Positions 26,975 through 34,827 are shown, numbered from the stretch's first letter. The stretch is 64,000 nucleotides of DNA from an uncultured Collinsella sp. (GCA_934630375.1 CAKTVQ010000001.1:128288-192287); one strand, 5' to 3'. Notes: generated by a model from the letters alone, not told the origin. Program-made: numbers and translations.

Positions 26975-27208
26975 CTACCAGCGGAAACGAACTCGGCACG
27001 CCGAGTTGCGCCGCAAAATCCCGGGCGCCCGTAGTGCGCCCTTATCCTGCTCATGATGGCGCACCCCAACCCAAAGGCCCTCCAACACGTCGTCGAACCC
27101 GAAATCGAGCTCCGCCTGGACGCTCTCGCCGAGCGCATCGCCCAGGGCGAGCTCCGGCACCTTCGTCACACGGCCGTCCAGCCACTCAATCTCTGTCATC
27201 GCGCGCAT
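26975..27208 (-). CDS. Possible small protein, unknown
   Basis: A 77-residue ORF with GGAAGGGG 8 bp before its ATG. The first 50 residues (MRAMTEIEWLDGRVTKVPEL onward) are acidic and protein-like. The last 25 are basic and irregular, as if the original reading frame had been lost. It could be a truncated gene. Weak call. Confidence 0.3.
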   Translation of the reverse strand: MRAMTEIEWLDGRVTKVPELALGDALGESVQAELDFGFDDVLEGLWVGVRHHEQDKGALRAPGILRRNSACRVRFRW

Positions 27209-27708
27209 GGTGCAAGCCCCTTCCGACACGGGATTGTCAGCTCAACCCGACCCTTACCCATACGGACGAACATAACTCGCCAGGGGAAGCCCCTGAAGGC
27301 CGTGCGCCACAACATGAGGCCGAATCCGCCCCCGGCTGGACAGGCCAACAACGAAGGAGCACACGGAACTGGCGCGGCGTCACAACCGTCCCGGCAAGCG
27401 TGTCACTTGGCCAAGTCATGATGCCGACAAACCCGGAAATGCTCCAACGGAGCGCCGAACGAGCGTAACAATATAAAGCCGTGCAACACGCGTTGGACGA
27501 CCAGAACATCCCAAACAAAGGCCTGTCGGTCCCACCTTCAAGCCCAATAGCAAAATGTGCATCAGCGGATTTGCAGCGATACAAGTCTCAACCGTCACCA
27601 TCACACCGCAGCGCGCCTAGTCCCACTCATCCTACTGCAAATGTCCCAGAACGAGAAAACGTCCAGCTTAACATGCCAACCTTTATATCCGCACGCGCGT
27701 AATTCAAC
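27209..27708. other. Non-coding stretch inside the element, nothing recognised
   Basis: Base composition falls from GC-rich to nearly even across these 500 bp. Short ORFs occur on both strands, but none has a good start site or resembles a family. It may be degraded sequence at a cargo junction. Confidence 0.4.
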
Positions 27709-28368
27709 TCATAAGGACCGGCTATCCCTTACCTGTGACACAATCTCAAACGCACAGAACAGAATCATCAGTCCAATCATCGCATAAGAGGCAGCCGAAC
27801 CTTCAAGCACTATTCCACAAAGAACAATCTCCGCGCCGCCAATAAGAACTGTTATCAGGCGCTCTGCCTTTTTGCTCTCGCCGCTCGCATAAAAAGGCGG
27901 CAAAGCGCACAAGATCACATATAGCCCGGGAAGGGAATACAGGATCGATAGTCCAAGCCCCCCATCAACCGCAGTGCTTTGCGTAAGAATCAACTGAACC
28001 CAAACGGCAATTATCACTGAGCAGGTTGTCGATAAAAGAAGACTAGAAATATAGCACGCAACAAAGTCCCGTCGCATTCGAACAGAGAAATCCGCGAACT
28101 CTCTTCGCCGCGTGGAAACAATAAGGTACGCAGAAATTGCAATAGAACCAATCAGAGAAAACAGCGGAACAACCAGCAATTCAAGCTTATTACCCCATCG
28201 ATCAACCACGCCCCCACTCCAATGAGCGGGAATTGTATCAGGGAGGACTGACCAAGCCGCCCATAGAATCAGAAATGGAAGAATAGAGAGGACGAAAGAT
28301 GATAACACTGCAGTAATTTTTTTGAGGCTCTCATTGATTCCGCATCTCCTTGCGCGCTCACATTCCAC
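27709..28368 (-). CDS. SdpI/DUF1648-like integral membrane protein
   Basis: A 219-residue membrane protein with about six helices. The DUF1648 signature, LPDTIPAHWSGGVVDRWGNK, lies after the first helix. This domain is found in SdpI, which protects Bacillus from the SDP toxin peptide, and in related immunity or signalling proteins. Base composition is much more AT-rich than the mobilization genes, suggesting separate acquisition. It is divergent from the small peptide gene at 28436. The apparent start is GTG. A better-placed AAGGAG and ATG about 30 bp inside are out of frame just before a run of seven A, so the true start, or a frame slip, needs checking. Confidence 0.72.
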   Translation of the reverse strand: MECERARRCGINESLKKITAVLSSFVLSILPFLILWAAWSVLPDTIPAHWSGGVVDRWGNKLELLVVPLFSLIGSIAISAYLIVSTRRREFADFSVRMRRDFVACYISSLLLSTTCSVIIAVWVQLILTQSTAVDGGLGLSILYSLPGLYVILCALPPFYASGESKKAERLITVLIGGAEIVLCGIVLEGSAASYAMIGLMILFCAFEIVSQVRDSRSL

Positions 28369-28435
28369 TCCGCCTTAAATCAAGTATAAATACACAGTCT
28401 TTCAAGACAGCTATTCAACATTGGTGGTCACCGCT

Positions 28436-28807
28436 ATGGACAATGTGAACCACCTAAACGAACTCTCAATACAGCCCCAGCTTAGCACCCTTGAAAAACT
28501 GGTCGCGGACGCGGAACAATCTACCGACGCAAGACGCGATTTCGAAGCTCAGCCTCGTGCCGTATTCCAGAAATATGGAATTACAGACCTCCAAATCAAA
28601 GCGGGAAATCGAAAAGTCTCTGTACGAACTGGTGGAGTCAACCGAAAAGGAGGCGCGTGTCCCCGTTGCACGCGCAGTATATCGTCGTATCCAGCTCCCA
28701 CCGTCCAAGACACTTGGACGGTGGGAGTTCCGCATCCCCGGGAAAGGAAAAGCGCGGCCCATCCGGACCGCGCCCGCGCCCTCCTCCCATTTCACCCCGC
28801 GACGTAG
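28436..28807 (+). CDS. Small peptide with leader-like N terminus
   Basis: A 123-codon ORF divergent from the SdpI-like gene. The first 60 residues look protein-like: LSTLEKLVADAEQ, then DARRDFEAQPRAVFQKYGIT. This resembles the nitrile-hydratase-type leader of some modified peptides (a helix ending in xDPxxxxxxxGI-like sequence). The following part has GGVNRKGGACPRCTRS. The last third crosses a strong hairpin (28697-28727) and overlaps the end of the next minus-strand gene, so the true 3' end may be earlier or in another frame. No maturation enzyme or transporter is nearby. The bacteriocin idea is an inference from the leader-like sequence and the neighbouring immunity-like gene. Confidence 0.45.
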   Translation: MDNVNHLNELSIQPQLSTLEKLVADAEQSTDARRDFEAQPRAVFQKYGITDLQIKAGNRKVSVRTGGVNRKGGACPRCTRSISSYPAPTVQDTWTVGVPHPRERKSAAHPDRARALLPFHPAT

Positions 28808-29388
28808 ACCGTCCGCCCCGTCTCGCAGTCGATGGTCTCGGCATCCCCGAAACCGACCCGGACGGCCGCCCATCCGCCGGCGGCTGCCGACGCATCGGCC
28901 TCGGACCTCGCAGCGGCGATGAGGCGCTCGAGCTTGGTCGAGCCCGCCGGCGCGGTCCCCACCTCGAACGCGCCGCCGTCGCCTCCCGACTCGTACTCGA
29001 CGACGACCGTCGAGCCGAGGGCCTCCTCCAAGGTCTCGGTTAGGCCGCCCATGCTGTCGAGGGCGTGGTCGGCGACCGTGGCCAGCGGGTAGCGAGCCAT
29101 CCCGGACGCCGCCGAGCGGCCGGCCATGCGGAGCAAGCCGGCGGCCTCTAGCGCCTCGAGGAACGCCGCGGGCGCGTCGGCGTCGATGGCGACGTTGCCG
29201 CGCCCGCGGCACCACTCGGCCGCCGACGGCACGCTCGCCGTGAGCACGCCCCACTCGGCCATGTAACCATCGGAGCGCGGGTCCGTGGCGTCGAGGAGAA
29301 GGACGGCCAGGCCGCCGCCCGCGTACTCCCCGGCCACGAGGGCGAGGCGGACCGCCTCGCCCATGGAGTCGAACTCGACTGTGACCAT
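28792..29388 (-). CDS. DUF4313-like protein
   Basis: A 198-residue acidic, alanine-rich soluble protein. Its first 100 residues follow the DUF4313 layout common on conjugative elements: a start like VRLALVAGEYAGGGLAVLLL, then WGVLTASVP, GNVAIDADAPAAFLEAL and a glycine-rich end. The C-terminal half contains ETLEEALGSTVVVEYESGG, partly duplicated at 31992-32242. The family has no established role. AGGAGG precedes the ATG, and it follows the DUF2958 gene by 4 bp in one transcript. The family call is by pattern memory. Confidence 0.65.
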   Translation of the reverse strand: MVTVEFDSMGEAVRLALVAGEYAGGGLAVLLLDATDPRSDGYMAEWGVLTASVPSAAEWCRGRGNVAIDADAPAAFLEALEAAGLLRMAGRSAASGMARYPLATVADHALDSMGGLTETLEEALGSTVVVEYESGGDGGAFEVGTAPAGSTKLERLIAAARSEADASAAAGGWAAVRVGFGDAETIDCETGRTVYVAG

Positions 29389-29392
29389 GTGT

Positions 29393-29692
29393 CTACCTCC
29401 TCCTAACGGCGCTGAGCGGCCTCGGGGAGAAGTGCTCGTCTCGCTCGACGGCGGCGAACCCCATCTGGCGGTTCAGCTCGGCCATCTCCTTGATGCTGAA
29501 GTAGCCGAGCTCGTCGTCGTAGCCCTCGACGAGGCCGAACGCCTCGTCCGTGCCGTCGAACTCGAGCAGCCACCAGTCCCATCCGTTCACGCACGAGAAG
29601 TAGTGGGCGTAGACCGTGGGGTCCTCCGCCCCGTCCTGCTCGTAGAGCCTCGGCACCGTCTTGGCGATTTCCCTCGTCATCAGCTGCTGCAT
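29393..29692 (-). CDS. DUF2958 protein
   Basis: A 99-residue protein that matches the DUF2958 layout along its whole length: LMTREIAKTVPRLYEQ, DPTVYAHYFS, WWLLEFDGTDEAFGLVEGYD, DELGYFSIKEM and ERDEHFSPRPLS. The family is common on conjugative elements, next to other small DUFs, and has no proven function. I chose the ATG with GGAGGG upstream; longer in-frame extension upstream is not protein-like. It is the first gene of a two-gene unit with the DUF4313-like gene. Confidence 0.8.
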   Translation of the reverse strand: MQQLMTREIAKTVPRLYEQDGAEDPTVYAHYFSCVNGWDWWLLEFDGTDEAFGLVEGYDDELGYFSIKEMAELNRQMGFAAVERDEHFSPRPLSAVRRR

Positions 29693-30030
29693 CTTTCCCT
29701 CCGTTCCGGGCACGTGGCCCTCAACATCTCGCCCCTGCGGGCAAAGCCGAATGGCGACGCCGCGCGTCGTCGTCGGCTTTGCTCCCTGCAAAGCCGCACC
29801 GGAGCGAAGACGGGTCAAGGGAGGTCCATGACGACCTCCACCAACCGGAGCGGAGCGGAGGTTTGTGCGGGGTCTCATGGGCCCCCTTGACGCGGCGTAG
29901 CGGAGGTGCCACCCGGCCGCGAAGCCGTGGCCGCCGTCGGCGGATGCCGTAAAACGTAAAACGCTGTTTATGCTGGCCCGGACAGCACCTGCTATCATCG
30001 CCTTTCTCGCATAGAGAGGATTGTTGCGGC
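29693..30030. other. Intergenic region inside the element, no gene seen
   Basis: 338 bp of GC-rich sequence with several small inverted repeats (for example GAGGTCCATGACGACCTC). It should hold the promoter of the DUF2958-DUF4313 unit on one strand and of the 85-residue gene on the other. Nothing else is recognised. Confidence 0.4.
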
Positions 30031-30288
30031 ATGGAAGAACGTCATGTCACGACGGGGGACGGGCCGAGCGAAGCCGCCCAGCGGCTCATGGACGGTATCG
30101 GGGTATTCTCCGAGATCGAGGATTATGGCAGAAGGATTGAAGTCCTCGCCGAGGCCATGTCGGTCGGGATCAGGATCGCGGACTACGAACTGCTCGCGGC
30201 ATGCGGTGCGCTCCTCGCGGCGACGAGGAACCGGAGCGATGGACCGGAGCTTGGCTCTAGCCGACGTCACCCTCTGCGTTCCGCATGA
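30031..30288 (+). CDS. Small hypothetical protein
   Basis: An 85-codon ORF starting MEERHVTTGDGPSEAAQRLM. The first 70 residues form a plausible acidic helical protein. GAGAGGA lies about 10 bp before the ATG. No family is recognised. It is convergent with the paired minus-strand genes that follow. Moderate support only. Confidence 0.45.
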   Translation: MEERHVTTGDGPSEAAQRLMDGIGVFSEIEDYGRRIEVLAEAMSVGIRIADYELLAACGALLAATRNRSDGPELGSSRRHPLRSA

Positions 30289-30303
30289 CGACCCAACCCG
30301 CGT

Positions 30304-30702
30304 TCACCGGACGCGCGTGTCGGCAGGCGGTACGGAAACGTCGTTCTTCGAGCGGGTGTTCTCGAACGCCCAGACCCACCATCGCAGGCGGTCATCTGCC
30401 CCGTGAATGGGGTCCTCCCTGTGGTAGTGCTCCAGCATGAGCTGAGTGGTCCAGCCGCCGAAGCGCACCGTGTAGACCGCCGTCTGCGCGTCGTGGATGA
30501 CCGCGCCGAAGGGGTCTATTCGAATGATTTGGTCGATCGTGAAGCCGCGGCCGTCCAGCCAGCAGACGCGGACAGGCACCGTCGTTCCGTCGGCGTTAGT
30601 GCGGGCGTAGACGTCTACGTACTGCTTATGGACGCGTCTGCCGGGCTTGTCGCCGTTGGCGCGAACGGTGATGCCGCCGCCGAAGTCCTTTGTGTGGCCC
30701 AT
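30304..30702 (-). CDS. Small cytoplasmic protein, paralogue of its upstream neighbour
   Basis: A 132-residue protein with VRVCWLDGRGFTIDQIIRI, then FGAVIHDAQTAVYTVRFGG. The upstream gene has the same order of motifs (W.DGR, FG..I, Y.V). This pattern is found in small hypothetical proteins of gut Firmicutes and Actinobacteria with WPDGR and IDRV motifs, often near DNA polymerase Y genes; the function is unknown. The start overlaps the previous stop as TGATG, so the pair is translationally coupled. I used that ATG rather than an upstream in-frame one that would overlap the neighbour. Confidence 0.65.
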   Translation of the reverse strand: MGHTKDFGGGITVRANGDKPGRRVHKQYVDVYARTNADGTTVPVRVCWLDGRGFTIDQIIRIDPFGAVIHDAQTAVYTVRFGGWTTQLMLEHYHREDPIHGADDRLRWWVWAFENTRSKNDVSVPPADTRVR

Positions 30703-31019
30703 CACTCGGGCATCACCGCCATGCCGCCACCGCGCTCGACGAACCAGTCGCCGTGCTCCCACCAGACCGTTTTGCGCCGCCTCGCGATGCAGACGTCGTA
30801 ACGCACACAGAGGTTACCGAAGATGGCGCGGCCGAACTCCTGGCGGGCGTAGATGCTCTCAACCTTCCAACTGCGGCCGTCCGGCCAGTGGATGGTGACG
30901 GGATCGGACGGGCCGTGGTCGGGGTCGTCCGCGCCGTTGGCGTCCACGGGGATGTAGATGCGCTGTGCATCGGTGGGTATGCCGCAGGTTCCCGCAAGCG
31001 AGTGCTTTTTCATGATCAT
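30702..31019 (-). CDS. Small cytoplasmic protein with WPDGR motif
   Basis: A 105-residue protein containing DPVTIHWPDGRSWKVESIYA, FGRAIFGNLCVRYDVCI and WWEHGDWFVERGG. It is related to the downstream gene and to a widespread family of unknown role. I chose the ATG (MIMKKHSL) that follows GGGGGT; earlier in-frame ATGs exist but the extension is not protein-like. An AT-richer promoter region lies upstream, between this gene and the HNH gene. Confidence 0.6.
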   Translation of the reverse strand: MIMKKHSLAGTCGIPTDAQRIYIPVDANGADDPDHGPSDPVTIHWPDGRSWKVESIYARQEFGRAIFGNLCVRYDVCIARRRKTVWWEHGDWFVERGGGMAVMPE

Positions 31020-31221
31020 GCGCGTACCCCCGAACATCCGTTTGTATCTCACGGGCTTCATTGTCGAACGAATGTTCTTGATTGTAAAGCGAACGTGGTG
31101 TGGGGGTTCGGTGTGCGGTGTCCGGACGGAGGGGCATGGATGTATCGCGTGGAAAGCGCCCGCGATCCGGAAGACCCGCGTCTTGGTATCATTTTGCCAT
31201 CCTTGGGGAAGGAAGAATGCC

Positions 31222-31971
31222 ATGACTCAGCTCTATGAGATAGACGGGTACCACTATATAGTCGACCTGACGCCTTATTTCGTTCTCGGCGTGCTGGTCA
31301 TAGCCCTGGTCTGTGCAATCGCGGTCCTGGTTCGCAGGATTCTGGCGAGCCCCTTTAGGTATCCCTACTACGTGGCCCGCTTCGATGTGTCTGGCAGGCG
31401 CAACGTGAGGATCGAGGACTACATCGACCGTCACCTGATGGACCCGGCCGGTTGGGACGCCATCGTCGCCCATAGGGCATACATCCAGAACTGGAAGCAC
31501 GAGCAAGAAGAGTATCTGAAAACCTGCCGGCTCCGCAGCCGGCGCGAGCGTCAGTACGCCGAGGCGGTCGACGATGACAGGACCTTTAGGTTCATCACCT
31601 GCCGCGACCAGACGAGGTACAAGCAGGCCAACTACGTGAAGACGTCCTACAAGGTGTCGATGGATGATTCCGAGCTTGACGTGAACTGGGAGTGGATCGT
31701 CGAGCGCCGCATCCGCCTCGCCGCTATCAACGACGAGGCGACGCTCAGGGACTATCACGCCAAGAACCAGCGAAGGCTGATGACGAAGCAGCTGCGCGAG
31801 CAGATCGCCCGCCGGGACAACTACACCTGCCAGATATGCGGGAAATACATGCCGGACGGCGTGGGCCTGCACGTCGACCATATCGTGCCGGTCTCGAAGG
31901 GCGGCAAAACCGTTCCATCCAACCTGCAGGTGCTCTGCTCGAAATGCAACGGGCGGAAGGGCGCGCGGTAG
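31222..31971 (+). CDS. Membrane-anchored HNH endonuclease-like protein
   Basis: A 249-residue protein. Residues 12-38 form one membrane helix (YFVLGVLVIALVCAIAVLV), followed by a basic central region. The last 55 residues are an HNH nuclease domain: CQICGKYMPDG, LHVDHIVPVSKGGKTV, NLQVLCSKCNGRKG, with zinc cysteines and catalytic histidines present. An HNH domain tied to the membrane is unusual; it might cut incoming DNA or act in transfer. GGGGAAGGAAG precedes the ATG. It is the last intact gene before the right end of the element. Confidence 0.82.
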   Translation: MTQLYEIDGYHYIVDLTPYFVLGVLVIALVCAIAVLVRRILASPFRYPYYVARFDVSGRRNVRIEDYIDRHLMDPAGWDAIVAHRAYIQNWKHEQEEYLKTCRLRSRRERQYAEAVDDDRTFRFITCRDQTRYKQANYVKTSYKVSMDDSELDVNWEWIVERRIRLAAINDEATLRDYHAKNQRRLMTKQLREQIARRDNYTCQICGKYMPDGVGLHVDHIVPVSKGGKTVPSNLQVLCSKCNGRKGAR

Positions 31972-31991
31972 CGGCGCGTTGCAGACACGCG

Positions 31992-32242
31992 CTATTCGTC
32001 GAAGAAATCGGTGTCAACGGCCTTGATCTCGTAGACCTGTCTCGTGCTCACGCCGACGCCGTAGTCGATCATGAGGCCGGCGAACGCGCCGCCGTCGCCG
32101 CCCGACTCGTACTCGACGACGACCGTCAAGCCGAGGGCCTCCTCGAGGGTCTCGGGCAGGCCGCCTCGTACTTGTCGCCCTTCTCCTTGGTCGTTGCCGA
32201 CCCATTGACGATAGGATCAAGGGCATCGTAGACGGTCTTCAT
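31992..32242 (-). pseudogene. Frameshifted fragment related to the DUF4313-like gene
   Basis: A good start (AAAGGAG then ATG) opens MKTVYDALDPIVNGS, which ends out of frame. In the next frame the sequence continues LPETLEEALGLTVVVEYESG and ends VYEIKAVDTDFFDE. The middle part matches the C-terminal half of the gene at 28792-29388 at the DNA level. The total length is not a multiple of three. It is best read as a recombined, broken duplicate. Confidence 0.65.
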
Positions 32243-32403
32243 ATAGCGACTCCTTTGTTGTTATTCAGACGTCACAGACGTCACTGCTATTAGCTAAGGA
32301 CCGCCGAAACTCCTCCCAATTGGAGTTTATCGGTCGATAAGTCAAGCCGACCGGCCCGCGATTATCAATGGTTTATTTGCTTCACATAATAAATTGACTC
32401 AGG

Positions 32404-32427
32404 ATTCACCCGCAATTCACCCGCAAA
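32404..32427. promoter_or_regulatory. Probable integrase arm-type sites, right end
   Basis: Tandem TTCACCCGCAA repeats, the same pair as at 18365-18390, 41 bp inside the right direct repeat. Confidence 0.6.
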
Positions 32428-32445
32428 GTAAACCGATAAAGAAAA

Positions 32446-32473
32446 AGCTCGGAAGCAATTTTGCTTCCGAGCT
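32446..32473 (-). terminator. Terminator of the tRNA supplied by the element
   Basis: On the minus strand AGCTCGGAAGCA pairs perfectly with TTGCTTCCGAGCT-type sequence and is followed by TTTTTC. It replaces the host tRNA terminator now left at 18180. Confidence 0.85.
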
Positions 32474-32532
32474 GCAAGTTCTTGGTCGCGGGGGCAGGAT
32501 TTGAACCTACGACCTCCGGGTTATGAGCCCGG
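32468..32532. repeat. attR: direct repeat within the intact tRNA-fMet
   Basis: 65 bp identical to attL. It supplies the tRNA from the anticodon arm to the CCA end, so integration leaves a complete gene. Confidence 0.92.
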
Positions 32533-32559
32533 CGAGCTACCAGACTGCTCCACCCCGCA
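32483..32559 (-). tRNA. Initiator tRNA-fMet (CAU)
   Basis: A 77-nt tRNA with encoded CCA. The anticodon stem has three consecutive G:C pairs (GGGCTCATAACCC), the hallmark of initiator tRNA. The first acceptor position is a weak U-G pair rather than Watson-Crick, also typical of initiators. T-arm GTAGG-TTCAAAT-CCTGC is normal. It is the insertion site of the mobile element. Loss of this gene could be lethal unless another copy exists, which may be why the element restores it exactly. Confidence 0.95.
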
Positions 32560-32754
32560 ATGTCTGGGCGCCTCATGTGCGCAAGAAAGAATATTACGCG
32601 GGAGTTCGGTAAACGGCAAGGAAAATCTCGTAGAGCATAATTCCTTCATATTTATAACTTTCAGCCCCCGTGTCCCCGTAAACGAATCGCAGCCCAACGC
32701 CGGCGGCGCGTATACAATGGTGCGCGTCCTTTTACGCCAAAACCGGGAGTAGAC

Positions 32755-33528
32755 ATGCTGCTCGCTATCGATATGGGAAATACGCAGACGGCCATGGGCC
32801 TGTTTGACGGAGACGAGCTGGTGCAGTCGTGGCGCATGCCCACCGACCGCTCCTTTACCGCCGACGAGATCCACGTGCGCCTGATGGGCTTCTTTAAGAT
32901 GTACGACCTCTCGCTCGACGCGGTCGACGCAATCGCCTTTGCCGGCGTGGTGCCGCAGCTCTCGCGCGAGTGGCACGCCGTTGCCGATCGCATCGCAGCA
33001 GACGCTATCGTCATCGGCCCGCAGACGGCGGCCGTGACCAAGCTGCGCGCGGCGCGCCCCCAGGCCGTGGGTGCGGACCGCATCGCCAACGCCGTCGCGG
33101 CCGAGACCTTCTACGACGCCCCGGCGATCGTGGTGGACTTTGGCACCGCGACCAATATCGACGTTATCGACGAGGACGGCTACTACATTGGCGGAGCGAT
33201 TGCGCCGGGCATCCGCATTTCGATGGATGCACTCGCCGCCCGCGCGGCCAAGCTCGCCAGCGTTCCGCTTGAGGCACCCGAGCACGCCATCGGCCGCGAT
33301 ACCGAGGAATGCATCAAGGTCGGCGCCGTAACGGGTGCCGCCGCCATGGCAGAGGGCCTGGTCACGCGCATGAAGCGCGAGCTGGGGCGCGAGGACGCCA
33401 CCGTCATCGCCACGGGCGGCCTCGCCAGCATCGTCGCCGATTCGACCGACGCCTTCGACGTGGTCGACGGCCAGCTCACTATCAAGGGCATCTGCGAAAT
33501 CTACCGCCGCATGCAGGAGCTGGGATAG
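32755..33528 (+). CDS. coaX: Type III pantothenate kinase
   Basis: 257 residues; phosphorylates pantothenate, the first step of coenzyme A synthesis. Family motifs are present along the length: LAIDMGNTQTAMGLFDG at the start (phosphate-binding), GADRIANAVAA, VVDFGTATNIDVID, GGAIAPGIRISMDAL and ATGGLASIVAD. The usual length for the family is about 255. CCGGGAGTAGAC lies before the ATG. It begins the host sequence immediately right of the tRNA and is transcribed away from it. Confidence 0.95.
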   Translation: MLLAIDMGNTQTAMGLFDGDELVQSWRMPTDRSFTADEIHVRLMGFFKMYDLSLDAVDAIAFAGVVPQLSREWHAVADRIAADAIVIGPQTAAVTKLRAARPQAVGADRIANAVAAETFYDAPAIVVDFGTATNIDVIDEDGYYIGGAIAPGIRISMDALAARAAKLASVPLEAPEHAIGRDTEECIKVGAVTGAAAMAEGLVTRMKRELGREDATVIATGGLASIVADSTDAFDVVDGQLTIKGICEIYRRMQELG

Positions 33529-33576
33529 GGCAAGGGCCGGGCTGGATGCACCAGCTCGCAGCAACCACCCGCCAAT

Positions 33577-33619
33577 CCTATTCCTCAAAATCAAAAATTA
33601 TTCAGTTTTGAGGAATAGG
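33577..33619. repeat. 43-bp hairpin repeat overlapping the DUF4143 gene 3' end
   Basis: CCTATTCCTCAAAAT and its complement flank an A/T centre with TTCAG. The stop codon and last residues (LFLKTE) of the ATPase gene lie inside this repeat. Two further copies are upstream of the gene. Confidence 0.85.
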
Positions 33620-34827
33620 CCTGAGAGGCGCTGCGCCTCGCCGGCCAGCCATCTCGCCAGATCCACAACCTGCACCCCATCGCGATCTGTTGTCTCGTGA
33701 TGCGTACGGGCGAGAATCATCTTGGGATACGCATCGCCAATGCTCAGGAGCGGCGAAATCTCCCTCTCGAACGTCTTATCCGAGCTGATATCGTCGCTCA
33801 CCTGAATGTAGAGTTTCTCGCTTCGCCTGATTGCTACAAAATCAATTTCCTTTTTGTAGAGCACGCCGACGTACACCTCGTATCCGCGGCGCAGCAGCTC
33901 AATAGCCACCATGTTCTCGTACACACGACCCCAATCCATGTCGCGTGTTCCAAGCAGGGCGTATTTGAACGCGTGGTCTGCCAGGTAATACTTCTCGCCG
34001 CTCTTAAGGTATTTCTTGCCGCGAATGTCATATCGGCGCACCTTATAGAAGGCGAACGCGTCGCACAGGTACCCCATGTACGTGCCGACCGTCTTGTTCG
34101 TAATCTTGAGCCCGTCCGCATTCAAAACGTCCGTTATATTGCGGGCCGACGTAATGTTGGAGACATTGTCCATCATGTAATCGGCAATGCGCAGCAGCGC
34201 CGATTCATTTCTCACGTTATGCCGTTGAACGATATCTCTCACAATGAGTGTCTTAAAGACGTTGGAGAGATATTGATAGCGCTGCTCCTGCAACGGATAA
34301 GGGTAGGAGCCGGACATGCCGCCGGTCCTCGCGTACTCATCGAAGTCGCGGTCGACCTCGCCTTCGTCGCCGTAAGAACGGTATTCCTCAAACGAGAAGG
34401 GGAACACCTCGATCTCGAACGTGCGCCCCGTAAAGAGCGTCGACAGATCGCTCGACAGCAGAAAGGCGTTCGATCCGGTAATGAAAATGTCGTATTGCTC
34501 GGACGCGTGGAGACTGTTAATCGCGCGCTCGAAGCCGTCGCACATCTGAACCTCGTCGATAAGCAGGAAGTTTTGCTTGCCGGGTGCCCGATGCTCTTTT
34601 ACGTAGGCAAGTAGCGCATGGTGCTCAAGCAGCTCCTCGAACTCATCGAGGTTGTAATTGATATGGATGACATTTGAATCGGGCAGGTTGGCCTCTACGT
34701 AGTCGCGAAGGGCTTCGAGCAATTTCGATTTTCCACTACGGCGAATGCCCGTGATGACCTTGATATCCGGCACGCCGATAAGGCTCGTCAACGTGTCCAT
34801 ATACGACGTCCTATTGATGAGTTTCAT
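33598..34827 (-). CDS. AAA ATPase with DUF4143 domain
   Basis: A 409-residue protein. The N-terminal AAA domain has Walker A ITGIRRSGKSKLLEAL near residue 25 and Walker B NFLLIDEVQM. A DUF4143 domain fills the C-terminal half, with FYKVRRYDIRGKKYLKSGEK, YYLADHAFKYALLG and a VYVGVLYKKEIDFVAIR nuclease-like segment. The family is common and multi-copy in gut bacteria; its cellular role is unclear. A GGGAGGC site precedes the ATG. It is bracketed by three copies of a 43-bp hairpin, one overlapping its 3' end, suggesting it moved as a cassette. Confidence 0.88.
   Translation of the reverse strand: MKLINRTSYMDTLTSLIGVPDIKVITGIRRSGKSKLLEALRDYVEANLPDSNVIHINYNLDEFEELLEHHALLAYVKEHRAPGKQNFLLIDEVQMCDGFERAINSLHASEQYDIFITGSNAFLLSSDLSTLFTGRTFEIEVFPFSFEEYRSYGDEGEVDRDFDEYARTGGMSGSYPYPLQEQRYQYLSNVFKTLIVRDIVQRHNVRNESALLRIADYMMDNVSNITSARNITDVLNADGLKITNKTVGTYMGYLCDAFAFYKVRRYDIRGKKYLKSGEKYYLADHAFKYALLGTRDMDWGRVYENMVAIELLRRGYEVYVGVLYKKEIDFVAIRRSEKLYIQVSDDISSDKTFEREISPLLSIGDAYPKMILARTHHETTDRDGVQVVDLARWLAGEAQRLSGLFLKTE

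Larger units (their letters stand above)
18199..32532 (+). mobile_element. Integrative mobilizable element in tRNA-fMet
   Basis: A 14.3-kb element bounded by a 65-bp direct repeat that covers the 3' part of an initiator tRNA gene. An integrase gene is next to the left end. The element encodes a tyrosine recombinase, a small helix-turn-helix protein, a DnaB-like ATPase, a ribbon-helix-helix protein, a relaxase and a VirD4/TraG coupling protein. No VirB4-, VirB6- or VirB11-like channel gene is present, so transfer would need another element's secretion system. Cargo includes an SdpI-like membrane protein, DUF4313 and DUF2958 proteins and an HNH nuclease. The tRNA is restored at the right end by the element's own copy of its 3' part with a different terminator. 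Confidence 0.9.

Noticed and set aside
28697..28727. Hairpin TCCCACCGTCCAAG and complement as a terminator
   Set aside because: There is no U-tract on either strand and it lies inside a possible coding frame, so I left its role open.
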